From positions 1 to 38,484 of the forward strand of contig JACRPH010000010.1 of NCBI GenBank assembly GCA_016214025.1: a stretch of 38,484 nucleotides of DNA. Reading direction: 5' to 3'. Shown here in pieces: positions 1 through 8,954 of the stretch. The notes beneath the pieces are model-generated. The model did not search any database and was not told the DNA's origin. It was given only the letters and a program-made list of their open reading frames with translations. The stretch comes from Candidatus Woesearchaeota archaeon. Lineage in GTDB: Archaea > Nanobdellota > Nanobdellia > Woesearchaeales > GW2011-AR9. The number at the start of each line of letters is the position of its first letter. The stretch's first letter is position 1. Position numbers and translations under genes: made by a program.

Positions 1-2
1 CC

Positions 3-77
3 ATTTCAACAATAGATAAGATTCTTTATGCTAACGTAAATAAGAACAGAAAATATTTTGAATCATTTCTTAATTAG
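3..77 (+). CDS. C-terminal end of a protein truncated by the window edge (ISTIDKILYANVNKNRKYFESFLN*)
   Basis: Open frame from base 3 to a TAG at 75-77, convergent with the next gene. Short, so weakly supported. Confidence 0.3.
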   Translation: MSTIDKILYANVNKNRKYFESFLN

Positions 78-608
78 GTCTTTGTATAAAGGAATGGTGC
101 CTTTTTCCCGTTGCTTTAATATTTCAAAGCCGAACTTTTTGTAAAAGTGTATCGAGTCTTTTCTAGGGTCGGGGTTTCTCTTGGCATCCGTTGTAATGAA
201 GCGTAAGCCTATGTCTTTTCCAATCTTCTCGGCTAAAATAATTGCAAATTCAATCATCAGCGTGCCTATTCCCCTCCCCAGATAATCATCAGAAACGCAC
301 AATCTCCCAATTTTAAGAGCTGGCAGCGAGCGATAAAATATTCCCGCTTGCCTAAAATATTCTTTTAGCTCGCCTTGCAGATTAATTGCATCCGCCAATA
401 CAGTAACATAACCCGCCAGTTCATTCGTGGGCTTGTGAAACCACAAATACGTGGTTGAGATCTTCTTCTGTTGATTATCCAGAGCATCTTCAATGAGAAA
501 ATCAACTAGTTCCGGCTCATATGACTTGAAATTACTGGTTTCATGTATCGGGCTAATTATTTCAATACGAAGCTCTTCTAATTTAATCTTTGGCAGTTGC
601 TCTTCCAT
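63..608 (-). CDS. GNAT-family N-acetyltransferase
   Basis: ORF 181 aa; acetyl-CoA binding region LCVSDDYLGRGIGTLMIEFA and C-terminal FYKKFGFE pattern typical of GNAT. Confidence 0.85.
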   Translation of the reverse strand: MEEQLPKIKLEELRIEIISPIHETSNFKSYEPELVDFLIEDALDNQQKKISTTYLWFHKPTNELAGYVTVLADAINLQGELKEYFRQAGIFYRSLPALKIGRLCVSDDYLGRGIGTLMIEFAIILAEKIGKDIGLRFITTDAKRNPDPRKDSIHFYKKFGFEILKQREKGTIPLYKDLIKK

Positions 609-660
609 AACGCCCCCTTTGGTTGACTAAAAACGCTTTCACTTAAAAATATTCCTATGG

Positions 661-730
661 CATAGCACCTTCAAAATATCGTGCAGAAGACTTATGATGG
701 CGCAGGAGGGTATTTTGCGCTGGTGCTGTG
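661..730. repeat. Imperfect inverted repeat / hairpin (family shared with 33731-33860)
   Basis: catagcacc...caaaata (left) versus tattttg...ggtgctgtg (right), one wobble-compatible mismatch in the outer arm; lies in the intergenic gap. Confidence 0.6.
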
Positions 731-733
731 AAT

Positions 734-2302
734 TTAACTTATCTTTAACTTCTCCCCCACCAACACCCTCACTTCCCTTTTAATCGTCTCCGCCGTCTCT
801 TTCAGATATGGCCTTTTCTGTTCCAGCACTTCTAAACTATCCCACAATCCCCATGCATGCACTCTGGCTTTAGCTTCTATGTCTGCCGGCTCTTTTCTCA
901 CCGGATCATACATCTCATACAGATGCCACAACGCCGACTGGATTAAGCTGTCGTTTTCATCCAGAGTTACTTCGTACCCTTTTTCTCGCGCCACCTCCTG
1001 CAATGCTCCCACAAAAGTATTTTCCAAAGCCGATACCTCATAAGGATAATTATTAGAACATACTTTCTGCGCCTTCCGTTGGTGATGCAGCCAGAAATCC
1101 TGCATATCACCGAAAGGAGTATCGTATTGAAGCGAGCCCCAGTCAATCACTCCAAACTTTTGGATGCTAAGCGATCCTCCGAACTTATCATCAATGGTGG
1201 TCACGATATTCCCTAAGTGGCAATCGCCATGAGAAATTAATGGTGAACTTTTCTGAGCAGAGTAAAGCTGGGAGCAGGCTGCGATTAGCCCGCTGGCTTG
1301 GTCTTCAGTTTTCCCTAACGCTGCTAACAGCCTTTCTCTGATTTCCTTTCCTGGGTCAGCATGCAATAAAGTGATTCCATAACGCTCAAATTCTTCTTTA
1401 ACCCGGGTAAGCTTGAGCTGATAGTCGGCCATAGTCCGGGCAATAGCTTGGGCAGTAGAAAAAATGGTGCGGGGCTCTAGTGCTAAATTTTCCAGCATTT
1501 GCTCATAAGGGTCTCCGGCATGTTCTACTACACCTCCTAAGATTGCTATATCATACGAATAGGGCGCAGCTGAAGGCTGGTATCCTAATGGTTTTCCAGT
1601 AAGCACTCCCTGCCCGTGGATGATAGAGTACGCATTTAGTTCATTACGGGTTTTTTCCGGGTCGGCTTTGAATACCCATACTTTAGACAGGTTAGTTTCA
1701 TTGATTAGGAAATAAACTTCTTTTACCTGCTTTCTCGTCGGTGGAAGCTCTTTTATCCGGGTTATTTTAACCGGCAGATTATACGTGAGAGAAAGCAGTT
1801 GCTCCAGTACCGATACTTCTGCCGGTAGGCGGGGAAGAGCTGGTAATGAAGCAGGAAGAGCTGAAGGTGCACATGATGGGCTTTTGTAGCCTGATCGTGG
1901 TAATGTCTCCTCAGCCCCCATACTTCCTGCGCCTCTAAAAACGGAACGAACTCCTTTTGTTCTCCACGGAGAAAGTCCTTTCTTTTTAACGGTGAGTTCT
2001 TCAAGTGCAGGGATGGTTTTAGGCGCATCTTCTTCTTTTGGCAGAGATATAGGCAAAGTTTCCTCAACAAATCCACCTGCTGCACCTCCTGCTGGCGCTC
2101 CTGCACAAGGGACATCTCTATAGGAATCTACTTCTAATCCCTCTTCGCTAAATTTCAGCGATCCACTCAGCCTTCTAACGGCACCAACGGAAGGAAATGA
2201 ACTACGTGAACTACGTCGAGAAGAAGGAGATGGTGAAACATAATTCCCTTCAGCTAATCCCGAGTAAGATACTCTTCCTAATAAACGTTGTAGCGGGTTC
2301 AT
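734..2302 (-). CDS. APH/choline-kinase-family phosphotransferase with long low-complexity N-terminal extension
   Basis: ORF 522 aa; kinase motifs LISHGDCHLGNIV and FGVIDWGSLQYDTPFGDMQDFW; first ~170 aa rich in S/R/P/G/A. Confidence 0.75.
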   Translation of the reverse strand: MNPLQRLLGRVSYSGLAEGNYVSPSPSSRRSSRSSFPSVGAVRRLSGSLKFSEEGLEVDSYRDVPCAGAPAGGAAGGFVEETLPISLPKEEDAPKTIPALEELTVKKKGLSPWRTKGVRSVFRGAGSMGAEETLPRSGYKSPSCAPSALPASLPALPRLPAEVSVLEQLLSLTYNLPVKITRIKELPPTRKQVKEVYFLINETNLSKVWVFKADPEKTRNELNAYSIIHGQGVLTGKPLGYQPSAAPYSYDIAILGGVVEHAGDPYEQMLENLALEPRTIFSTAQAIARTMADYQLKLTRVKEEFERYGITLLHADPGKEIRERLLAALGKTEDQASGLIAACSQLYSAQKSSPLISHGDCHLGNIVTTIDDKFGGSLSIQKFGVIDWGSLQYDTPFGDMQDFWLHHQRKAQKVCSNNYPYEVSALENTFVGALQEVAREKGYEVTLDENDSLIQSALWHLYEMYDPVRKEPADIEAKARVHAWGLWDSLEVLEQKRPYLKETAETIKREVRVLVGEKLKIS

Positions 2303-2465
2303 GTTAAGTCTGTAGTTTGATTTTTGATATAGTTTTAGGATGTATTTTGTCTACTTTTTGCTTAAAACCCGGCGACTATTTAAACATTTTGTTATTTTAA
2401 AGTGACTATTGGTGAATCGCCTTGCACGCAAACCTTAATAAATCCTTTATATCTTTACTCTTATC

Positions 2466-3950
2466 ATGGAACTTACCCTTAAAGAACTAGCTTCCTTTGC
2501 CAAAAAGAAAGGATTTATCTATCCCTCTTCCGAAATCTACGGAGGAGTAGCCGGATTATATGATTATGGGCATCTAGGTACACTGCTCAAACATAATTAC
2601 GAAACATTATGGAGAAAATTCTTCTTGGGATTAAACGACAATTTCTACGAACTGGAAGCGGCTAATGTGATGCATGAAAATGTATTCAAAGCTTCGGGGC
2701 ACCTGGAAAACTTTATCGATCCCATTGTAAAATGTTCCAAGTGTGATTTTGCTGAAAGAGCAGACCATTTTGTTACTAGACACATAAAAGAAAGAACTGA
2801 AGGCTTTTCGGCAGAAGAATTGACTAAGCTTATCGTAAAGCACAAATTAGTATGCCCGCAATGCAAGTCATATTTACAGCCAGTTTCGGTGCTAAACCTG
2901 ATGTTCCCGCTGCAAATGGGAGCTGCTGCTGGAAACCGTGCCTTTCTCCGTCCAGAAACCGCTCAATCTCCTTACGTGAATTTTAAATTACAGTATGAAG
3001 CCCAGCGCAAAAAACTGCCGTTAGGATTAGCTATTGTGGGAAGAGCTTACCGCAATGAAATCTCTCCCCGAAACCTAACTTTAAGACAGCGCGAATTTAC
3101 TCAAACTGAACTGCAGATATTCTTTGATCCGAGCAAGATTGAATCGCACCCTGATTTTGCTGATGTAAAAAATTACAAACTGCGCACCTTGCTGGAAGAA
3201 GACCGCAAAAAAGACAAAGTGGTAGAAAGAACTGCAGGTGATTTGCTCAAGAAAGGACTTCCTCAATTCTATGTATATCACCTGGCCAAGATTCAGCAGT
3301 TTTATCTGGATGAGTTGAAAGTTCCTCCTGAAAAATTCAGATTATACCAATTGGATGACAAAGAAAAAGCATTCTACAATAAATTCCATTTTGATATTGA
3401 AGTGGAGCTGCATGAATTGGGCTTTACCGAGATTGGTGGATTACATTACCGCACCGACCATGATTTAGCTGGCCATCAAAGAGTTTCTAAGCAAAGTATG
3501 GAAGTAATGGAAGAAGAATCCGGCAGGAAGTTCATCCCTCACGTGCTGGAATTATCGTTTGGAGCAGATAGAACTGTATATATGCTGCTGGACTTGGCTT
3601 ACCATTATAATAAAGAGAGAGATTATGTAGTATTGAAGCTGTCCACTAAGCTAACTCCAATCTATTGTGGAATATTTCCATTAGTAAAGAATAATGAAGG
3701 GATTGTAGAATTAGCGCGGGAAGTATATAATGACTTGAAGAAATGCTATTCCTGCTTCTATGACGAGGCTGCTGCCGTAGGCCGCCGTTATGCCCGTGCC
3801 GATGAAATTGGAATAAAGTATGGAATAACGATAGACTTTGACTCGCTGAAAGATAATTGTGTGACGGTAAGAGATAGGGATACTACGGAACAGACCAGGA
3901 TAAAGATTTCTGAATTGAAGGATAAGCTGGGTGGGATGTATTGGAAATAG
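2466..3950 (+). CDS. glyS: Glycyl-tRNA synthetase (archaeal/eukaryotic dimeric type)
   Basis: ORF 494 aa; FIYPSSEIYGGVAGLYDYGHLG, FLRPETAQ, GRAYRNEISPRNLTLRQREFTQ, C-terminal anticodon-binding domain. Confidence 0.97.
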   Translation: MELTLKELASFAKKKGFIYPSSEIYGGVAGLYDYGHLGTLLKHNYETLWRKFFLGLNDNFYELEAANVMHENVFKASGHLENFIDPIVKCSKCDFAERADHFVTRHIKERTEGFSAEELTKLIVKHKLVCPQCKSYLQPVSVLNLMFPLQMGAAAGNRAFLRPETAQSPYVNFKLQYEAQRKKLPLGLAIVGRAYRNEISPRNLTLRQREFTQTELQIFFDPSKIESHPDFADVKNYKLRTLLEEDRKKDKVVERTAGDLLKKGLPQFYVYHLAKIQQFYLDELKVPPEKFRLYQLDDKEKAFYNKFHFDIEVELHELGFTEIGGLHYRTDHDLAGHQRVSKQSMEVMEEESGRKFIPHVLELSFGADRTVYMLLDLAYHYNKERDYVVLKLSTKLTPIYCGIFPLVKNNEGIVELAREVYNDLKKCYSCFYDEAAAVGRRYARADEIGIKYGITIDFDSLKDNCVTVRDRDTTEQTRIKISELKDKLGGMYWK

Positions 3951-3968
3951 TATGGCGAAAAACTAAAG

Positions 3969-4158
3969 TCAGAGTTTAATCACGTGATTATTCAAACCCA
4001 TTTTGTCTAAAAATTTATATGCTTTATCTATTTCATTAACATCATCATCGGTTCTATGAACGTCTGCACCAATTGAAATATTAATTTTTCTGTTTCTTAT
4101 AAATGAAAATTCGTTGATTAAGAAATTCTTCGACGAGCTAAGGAAAAAGTGTCAAACA
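3969..4158 (-). pseudogene. C-terminal remnant of a PHP-domain phosphoesterase
   Basis: Minus-strand open reading ...FFLSSSKNFLINEFSFIRNRKINISIGADVHRTDDDVNEIDKAYKFLDKMGLNNHVIKL*, preceded in frame by a stop. NISIGADVHR matches the PHP C-terminal SIGSDAH motif. Confidence 0.45.
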
Positions 4159-4315
4159 TGAGCTGTTATTCAATATCTTAGTAAATTGGGCTCATTTACA
4201 ATGGATTCTGTTTTACAGTCAAATTTTGATAAAGAGAATTTTCAGAACATCTTAAACTATCTTGCACATAAAAGATTTCTCACTAAAAAATAAAAGGAAA
4301 CAGGGCGAAATTATC

Positions 4316-4891
4316 TCAACTCTCTTTCTCCCTCTGCTTCGTCTTCATCAGCGTCTGCAGCTGCATCGCCGATGTATACGCAGAAACCACTCCTACTGTT
4401 AGATACACTAAATCAAGTGGCAGATTTAAAGCTGGCAGGATAGCCAATAATATAATCAATGTCAACCGGCAGAATAATATTGGATACTCTAACTTGGATA
4501 AAAGATAAACTACATGAGATAATAAATACAGCCCAATTACTATCAGCACATAATAATCATCCACCTGAAGCCACAGTTTTACCAGAAACAATAAAGAAAC
4601 GACTAAGTTATCCGTAACATAATCATAATACTTCCCAAATTTAGTAACCATAGATACTCGAGCAATTACCCCGTCCATCCCATCGGCAATAAGATGTAAT
4701 ATCGCAAACAGGATAAACAGAGCCTGGTTTTCAAACAGGAAATATACTGAAATAATGCCTAATATCAAAGAGATGGTAGTAGCTATATTGGCCGATATTC
4801 CTAACTTGAGGCAGAACCACCCCGCTTTATTGAGATTTCGACTTCTGAACTCCCTGAACCTTTCCATAACCTCATGGATTAATTTATGCAT
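4316..4891 (-). CDS. CDP-alcohol phosphatidyltransferase family protein
   Basis: ORF 191 aa; multi-TM with DGMDGVIARVSMVTKFGKYYDYVTDN, matching DGxxARxxxxxxxxGxxxDxxxD. Confidence 0.88.
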   Translation of the reverse strand: MHKLIHEVMERFREFRSRNLNKAGWFCLKLGISANIATTISLILGIISVYFLFENQALFILFAILHLIADGMDGVIARVSMVTKFGKYYDYVTDNLVVSLLFLVKLWLQVDDYYVLIVIGLYLLSHVVYLLSKLEYPILFCRLTLIILLAILPALNLPLDLVYLTVGVVSAYTSAMQLQTLMKTKQREKES

Positions 4892-4929
4892 GGAAACATA
4901 TATAAAAGAGATAGTATAAAAACGTTCCT

Positions 4930-5589
4930 ATGCAGCGACTATTCATTGAAACTAAATATGAGGGTAAATTAACAATTCCAAGAAGCCTAATCAAACCGCT
5001 TCCTTCTAAAATAGTCTTAGCCCTTCCCGTCCAATTCTATGATTTTATCAGCAGCATCCAGCAGCAATTAGAAACTGCCGGAAAGAAAGTTACTCTATTT
5101 AAAGGAGTCCATGGGAAATATCCCGGACAGGTCCTAGGATGCGATGTATTCAAATTTTCCGGAGATTATGATGCTTTTTTATATATCGGAGATGGAAAGT
5201 TTCATCCTACTGCTTTATTATACGAAAACAAAAAATCAGTATTCTGTTTCAATCCATTTACTTCAAAATTAGAAATTCTAACGCCGGAATACTTGCAGAA
5301 AGTCCTACAACGACGTACCGGCCAGTTGTCCAAGTTTCTTTCAGCAGATACAGTTGGCATATTAATAACGACTAAGCTGGGGCAGAATCAGTCGAAGAAG
5401 GCGGAAGAGCTGAGGGAAAAGCTGGAGAGAGCAGGAAAAAAAGTATTTGTGTTCATAGCTGAAGAAATAAACTTAACCCAATTGGAAAATTTCAACTTTA
5501 TCGACGTGTGGGTCAATACTGCTTGTCCTAGAATTGTGGAAGACTTTAAGTGCTTGAACGTGGGTGATTTGAAAGAAATTGGATTATAA
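4930..5589 (+). CDS. dph2: Dph2-like 2-(3-amino-3-carboxypropyl)histidine synthase, lacking the N-terminal domain
   Basis: GQVLGCD (middle-domain Cys), DAFLYIGDGKFHPTAL, VGILITTKLGQ and VNTACPRI (third-domain Cys); only 219 aa. Confidence 0.85.
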   Translation: MQRLFIETKYEGKLTIPRSLIKPLPSKIVLALPVQFYDFISSIQQQLETAGKKVTLFKGVHGKYPGQVLGCDVFKFSGDYDAFLYIGDGKFHPTALLYENKKSVFCFNPFTSKLEILTPEYLQKVLQRRTGQLSKFLSADTVGILITTKLGQNQSKKAEELREKLERAGKKVFVFIAEEINLTQLENFNFIDVWVNTACPRIVEDFKCLNVGDLKEIGL

Positions 5590-5694
5590 AAATCCGTCAC
5601 CGTCGTTAAAATGGAAACATTTATAAACAACCTCAATTTCCTAATAGACGGAAAGGATGTTCTTTTCCATAAAAAACAAAGAGGGGTGAATTAA

Positions 5695-5943
5695 ATGGCT
5701 GAAGTAATCGCAAAAGTAGGAGTTAAGAAGCAGAAAGGATGGCTCTATTTCTTGGATAAGGCTGGAAATGTGGCCAGAGCTTTGATGAGTAGAGCTGGCC
5801 GAAAGAAAGGCAAGACCAAGAAAGAAGTCGTAGCTAAAGTCGGCGTGAAGAAGCAGGGCGGATATCTGTACTTCATTGATGGCAAAGGCAACGTCTGCCG
5901 GGCTAAGATGGCTCGTGGAAGAGCTAAGAAAAAGAAGAGATAA
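5695..5943 (+). CDS. Small basic protein built of two tandem ~40-aa repeats
   Basis: EV(I/V)AKVGVKKQxGxLYFxDxxGNVxRAxMxR appears twice; strong RBS (gaggggtga) upstream and oligo-T downstream. Confidence 0.85.
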   Translation: MAEVIAKVGVKKQKGWLYFLDKAGNVARALMSRAGRKKGKTKKEVVAKVGVKKQGGYLYFIDGKGNVCRAKMARGRAKKKKR

Positions 5944-5944
5944 A

Positions 5945-5980
5945 TTCTTTAGTTTTTTTTTGTTTTGCTTTTTAATTCTT
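5945..5980 (+). terminator. Oligo-T archaeal-type transcription terminator
   Basis: ttctttagtttttttttgttttgctttttaatt directly after the small basic protein gene. Confidence 0.6.
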
Positions 5981-6029
5981 ATTCTTTTAGTTCATATAAC
6001 TTTATAAAATAGTTGTACATCTAGCAATT

Positions 6030-6905
6030 ATGGCTGATGAAACCAAACCGACGCAGAAAGAAGTATCTCCTTTAAACAGAATTAACGAACTCTCTGCCCA
6101 GGAATGGCTGAAGTTTACCAAAACCTGGTTTATCCATAATCCTCCGCCTAGAAAGAAAGATGAAATTCTGCATCCGGCTAAATATCCGGAAAAGATGATA
6201 GAAGAGTTTGTGCGCTTCTTTACCAAAACCGGCGGAGTAGTGTTCGACCCCTTTTTGGGCACAGGTAGCACTTTAGTAGCTTGTTATAATTGCCAGAGAA
6301 ACGGGCTCGGAATAGAACTGCAGGAGAAATATGCTAAGATTGCCGAAGAGAGAGTTAAGAAGCTGGACTCACAGTATCAATTAAGTGAAGCCGGAGGAAA
6401 ACGCTTATGCAAGCAGGTAGTTATCAAAGGAGATTCTTCGCAAGTGAATAAGTTATGGGAAGATTTTTCTTTGCCGCAGATAGATTTTGTAATTACTTCT
6501 CCCCCTTACGGGATGATGCTGAATAAGAAAGGCCTTGCTTCAAAAGAAAGGGAAGAAGAGGGATTGGATACTAATTACAGCGAAGCTCAGGAGGATTTAG
6601 GAAATGCAGAGAGTTACGAGCAGTTCTTATCGCGGTTGGTAGAAATTTTTATTAAAATAAAGCCACTGCTGAAGGAAGATGCGTATTTAGTGGTGATTTT
6701 GCAGAATTACATGAACAAAGGGGATTACGTTACTCTTGCTTGGGACTTTGCCCAAGAGATGAAGAAGCATTATCAGCTGCGTGGGGAAAGGATTTGGGCC
6801 CAAGACAATAAAACTTTATATCCTTACGGATATCGCTACAGTTTTGTGCCCAATGTGCACCATCATTATTGCTTAATATTCAAGAACGTAAAAAAGCAAC
6901 CTTAA
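6030..6905 (+). CDS. Site-specific DNA methyltransferase (amino-MTase, N4-C/N6-A)
   Basis: FDPFLGTGSTLVA (motif I/FGG-type) followed by FVITSPPYGMML (motif IV TSPPY). Confidence 0.9.
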   Translation: MADETKPTQKEVSPLNRINELSAQEWLKFTKTWFIHNPPPRKKDEILHPAKYPEKMIEEFVRFFTKTGGVVFDPFLGTGSTLVACYNCQRNGLGIELQEKYAKIAEERVKKLDSQYQLSEAGGKRLCKQVVIKGDSSQVNKLWEDFSLPQIDFVITSPPYGMMLNKKGLASKEREEEGLDTNYSEAQEDLGNAESYEQFLSRLVEIFIKIKPLLKEDAYLVVILQNYMNKGDYVTLAWDFAQEMKKHYQLRGERIWAQDNKTLYPYGYRYSFVPNVHHHYCLIFKNVKKQP

Positions 6906-6906
6906 A

Positions 6907-7182
6907 TTATCCCTCACCTTTCGCTGCATCAAAATCCACCACTTTAAACCCTTCCAGCTTTTTCTCATATGGCTGCAGTGTTCTATTGAGAAAATCCAAC
7001 TCTACATTATGGAAATAGTCTGGTGTTCCTGCTAATTGAAAATAATCCATAAATATTTGCTCTTTCAACTCGTCTTCAACACTGAGGCACACGTCTACGC
7101 TGGCCCTTTGAGAATGAATCTCCACTTTTCCGTCAACTGCGTACTTGTATTTTGAATCCAGCACTGCACAAAGGGGATCCAT
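6907..7182 (-). CDS. Hypothetical protein
   Basis: ORF 91 aa in the gap, convergent with the MTase; no recognised motif. Confidence 0.5.
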   Translation of the reverse strand: MDPLCAVLDSKYKYAVDGKVEIHSQRASVDVCLSVEDELKEQIFMDYFQLAGTPDYFHNVELDFLNRTLQPYEKKLEGFKVVDFDAAKGEG

Positions 7183-7338
7183 CTCTCTACTCTCTGTTCC
7201 AGATGATGCACTGGCAGTACTCCATAACTCATGCTAAAATAGACTTTATTGCAGGCCATTTGGGAAAGGCAAAATAGCTGATTTTATAAAGATTTAGCTG
7301 GCGCAACAGCACAATTAATTTAAAGCACTAATAAATCT

Positions 7339-7974
7339 ATGGTTATGGTGATACTTAACCTGCTGAGAAGAATTTTTGGAAACAGAGATGAAGCTAAATC
7401 CGATTCCGGCTTCTCCTACTTAGAGCAATCCGTTCCCAAGCCTTTAATCGACAATTTCATCTCCCAAGCCCAGCAGAAAATACAAACCGAGGGATGGGGC
7501 AAACAAGGAAGAAACGTCGAAGTTAAAACCAGAAACTTTGTGCAGTGCTGGATAACTGAAGAAGCGTTCAAGCAATTATTGATGAAGAAAAATAAATGGT
7601 TCCGCTATCGGGGATTGTACTTTGGAGATGCGGCCGGAGCCGGAGCTGATTTCACGGTAAGAATTAATGGAAAAGAAACCACTATCGGCTTAAGAAGCAT
7701 CAGTCCCGATTCATTAAACAAATGGAAATCCGTAGCCTATCCCGAAGACCGCTTCATGCACGAAAAAGAAAAAATTGCAGATTATCATGTAGTGTGCTTC
7801 CAGGAGAAAGGCAAAGTTCGGCTTTATGGAGCTATTTCTAAACAAAACCTGCTGGCGGAATTAGGAACAGCCAGAAGCTTGTACAGCAAGAACAATCAGG
7901 AGCATTTTAGAACGGTTTCACTGGAGAAGTTCGCATTAAAAAATCTATTGGAATTGATGGATAAGATGGAGTAA
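7339..7974 (+). CDS. Hypothetical protein, possible PD-(D/E)xK-like fold
   Basis: ORF 211 aa; ADFTVRINGKETTIGLRS...ADYHVVCFQ resembles a nuclease-fold core, not diagnostic. Confidence 0.6.
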   Translation: MVMVILNLLRRIFGNRDEAKSDSGFSYLEQSVPKPLIDNFISQAQQKIQTEGWGKQGRNVEVKTRNFVQCWITEEAFKQLLMKKNKWFRYRGLYFGDAAGAGADFTVRINGKETTIGLRSISPDSLNKWKSVAYPEDRFMHEKEKIADYHVVCFQEKGKVRLYGAISKQNLLAELGTARSLYSKNNQEHFRTVSLEKFALKNLLELMDKME

Positions 7975-8005
7975 CCACTGTCCAATCCACGTAAAGTTTA
8001 TATAG

Positions 8006-8644
8006 TTGTATCCAAGTACAACGCTTGTTGGTGAAAAGTACAACATGCTTACAAAAACCGATTTAAATGTACTGGAATTATTTGTCTCTAAACCTACAAT
8101 AAGTTATGCCATCCGTGAAGTGGCGCGCGAGATTAAACAAGATGTAAAGATAGTTCATACCTCTATGAAAAAACTATCTCTCCTAAACTTCTTTATAGCC
8201 GATGAACACCAGCATCTTAAATTAAATTATAAAGCAAATCTCTCCTCTTTAGTGTACATAGAAAGCTTACGCCGGGATAAGTTTTACAAAAAGTATCCTG
8301 AATTAAAGATTGCCATAACTGACTTTCTAAAGAAAACAGAACAAACTTTCTTTATATTGCTGGTCTTTGGCTCGTATGCAGAAGGAAAGCCGAGAAAAGC
8401 GTCTGATGTAGATTTAATGCTTATCTCACCAAATGAGAATAGCCAATTAGAGAGGCAGCTTCAAGCTGCTCTGTCTCTCACTACTAAGAAAATTCACTTT
8501 CAATCAATAACCTCAAATGATTTTCAGGTAATGCTGCAGAAGAGGGAACAGGCCAATATTGTCAACGAATGTCTTAATAGGCACATACTCATTTATGGCG
8601 CAGAAAGTTATTACAAATTATTGGGTGGAAGAGATGTTAGATGA
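8006..8644 (+). CDS. wHTH-nucleotidyltransferase (MNT-like) protein
   Basis: Predicted HTH N-terminus (SYAIREVAREIKQDVKIVHTSMKKL) and NTase motif VFGSYAEGKPRKASDVDLMLI. Confidence 0.82.
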   Translation: MYPSTTLVGEKYNMLTKTDLNVLELFVSKPTISYAIREVAREIKQDVKIVHTSMKKLSLLNFFIADEHQHLKLNYKANLSSLVYIESLRRDKFYKKYPELKIAITDFLKKTEQTFFILLVFGSYAEGKPRKASDVDLMLISPNENSQLERQLQAALSLTTKKIHFQSITSNDFQVMLQKREQANIVNECLNRHILIYGAESYYKLLGGRDVR

Positions 8645-8924
8645 AAAGAAACTGGAAGAAATAAAGAGAAAAGTTCCACAATGGCTGCGTGAAGGAGAGC
8701 TATCCCGAAAAGAGGAAAGTTTAGAATTAATGGGAAAAGAAAAGCTCATGGCTGCCATGAAAAACAAAGCTTTAGAATTAATGAAAGGATACGATAGTGA
8801 AATGGGAAAACGGTCTGCTTTCACATACGAAGTAGAAGAGTCAGTTAAACTAAGCAAAGCAGAAACCTCCATTAAGAGAGCTATAGAATTTTATCAGGAA
8901 TTAAGAAAAGTGCTGGAACGGTGA
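8634..8924 (+). CDS. Small helical partner of the MNT-like protein (HEPN-like candidate)
   Basis: ATG at 8634 overlaps the end of the upstream ORF; ~96 aa, predicted helical, translationally coupled. ORF-track start 8559 is probably too far upstream. Confidence 0.65.
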   Translation: MLDEKKLEEIKRKVPQWLREGELSRKEESLELMGKEKLMAAMKNKALELMKGYDSEMGKRSAFTYEVEESVKLSKAETSIKRAIEFYQELRKVLER

Positions 8925-8954
8925 AAGTTTGCATTTAATTATAAGAAAATTTAC

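Noticed and set aside
1762-2115. 117-aa minus-strand ORF inside the kinase gene
   Set aside because: Same-strand out-of-frame reading within the low-complexity region of the 522-aa ORF.
2631-3281. Antisense ORFs within glyS
   Set aside because: Overlap a clearly conserved GlyRS coding sequence; no motifs.
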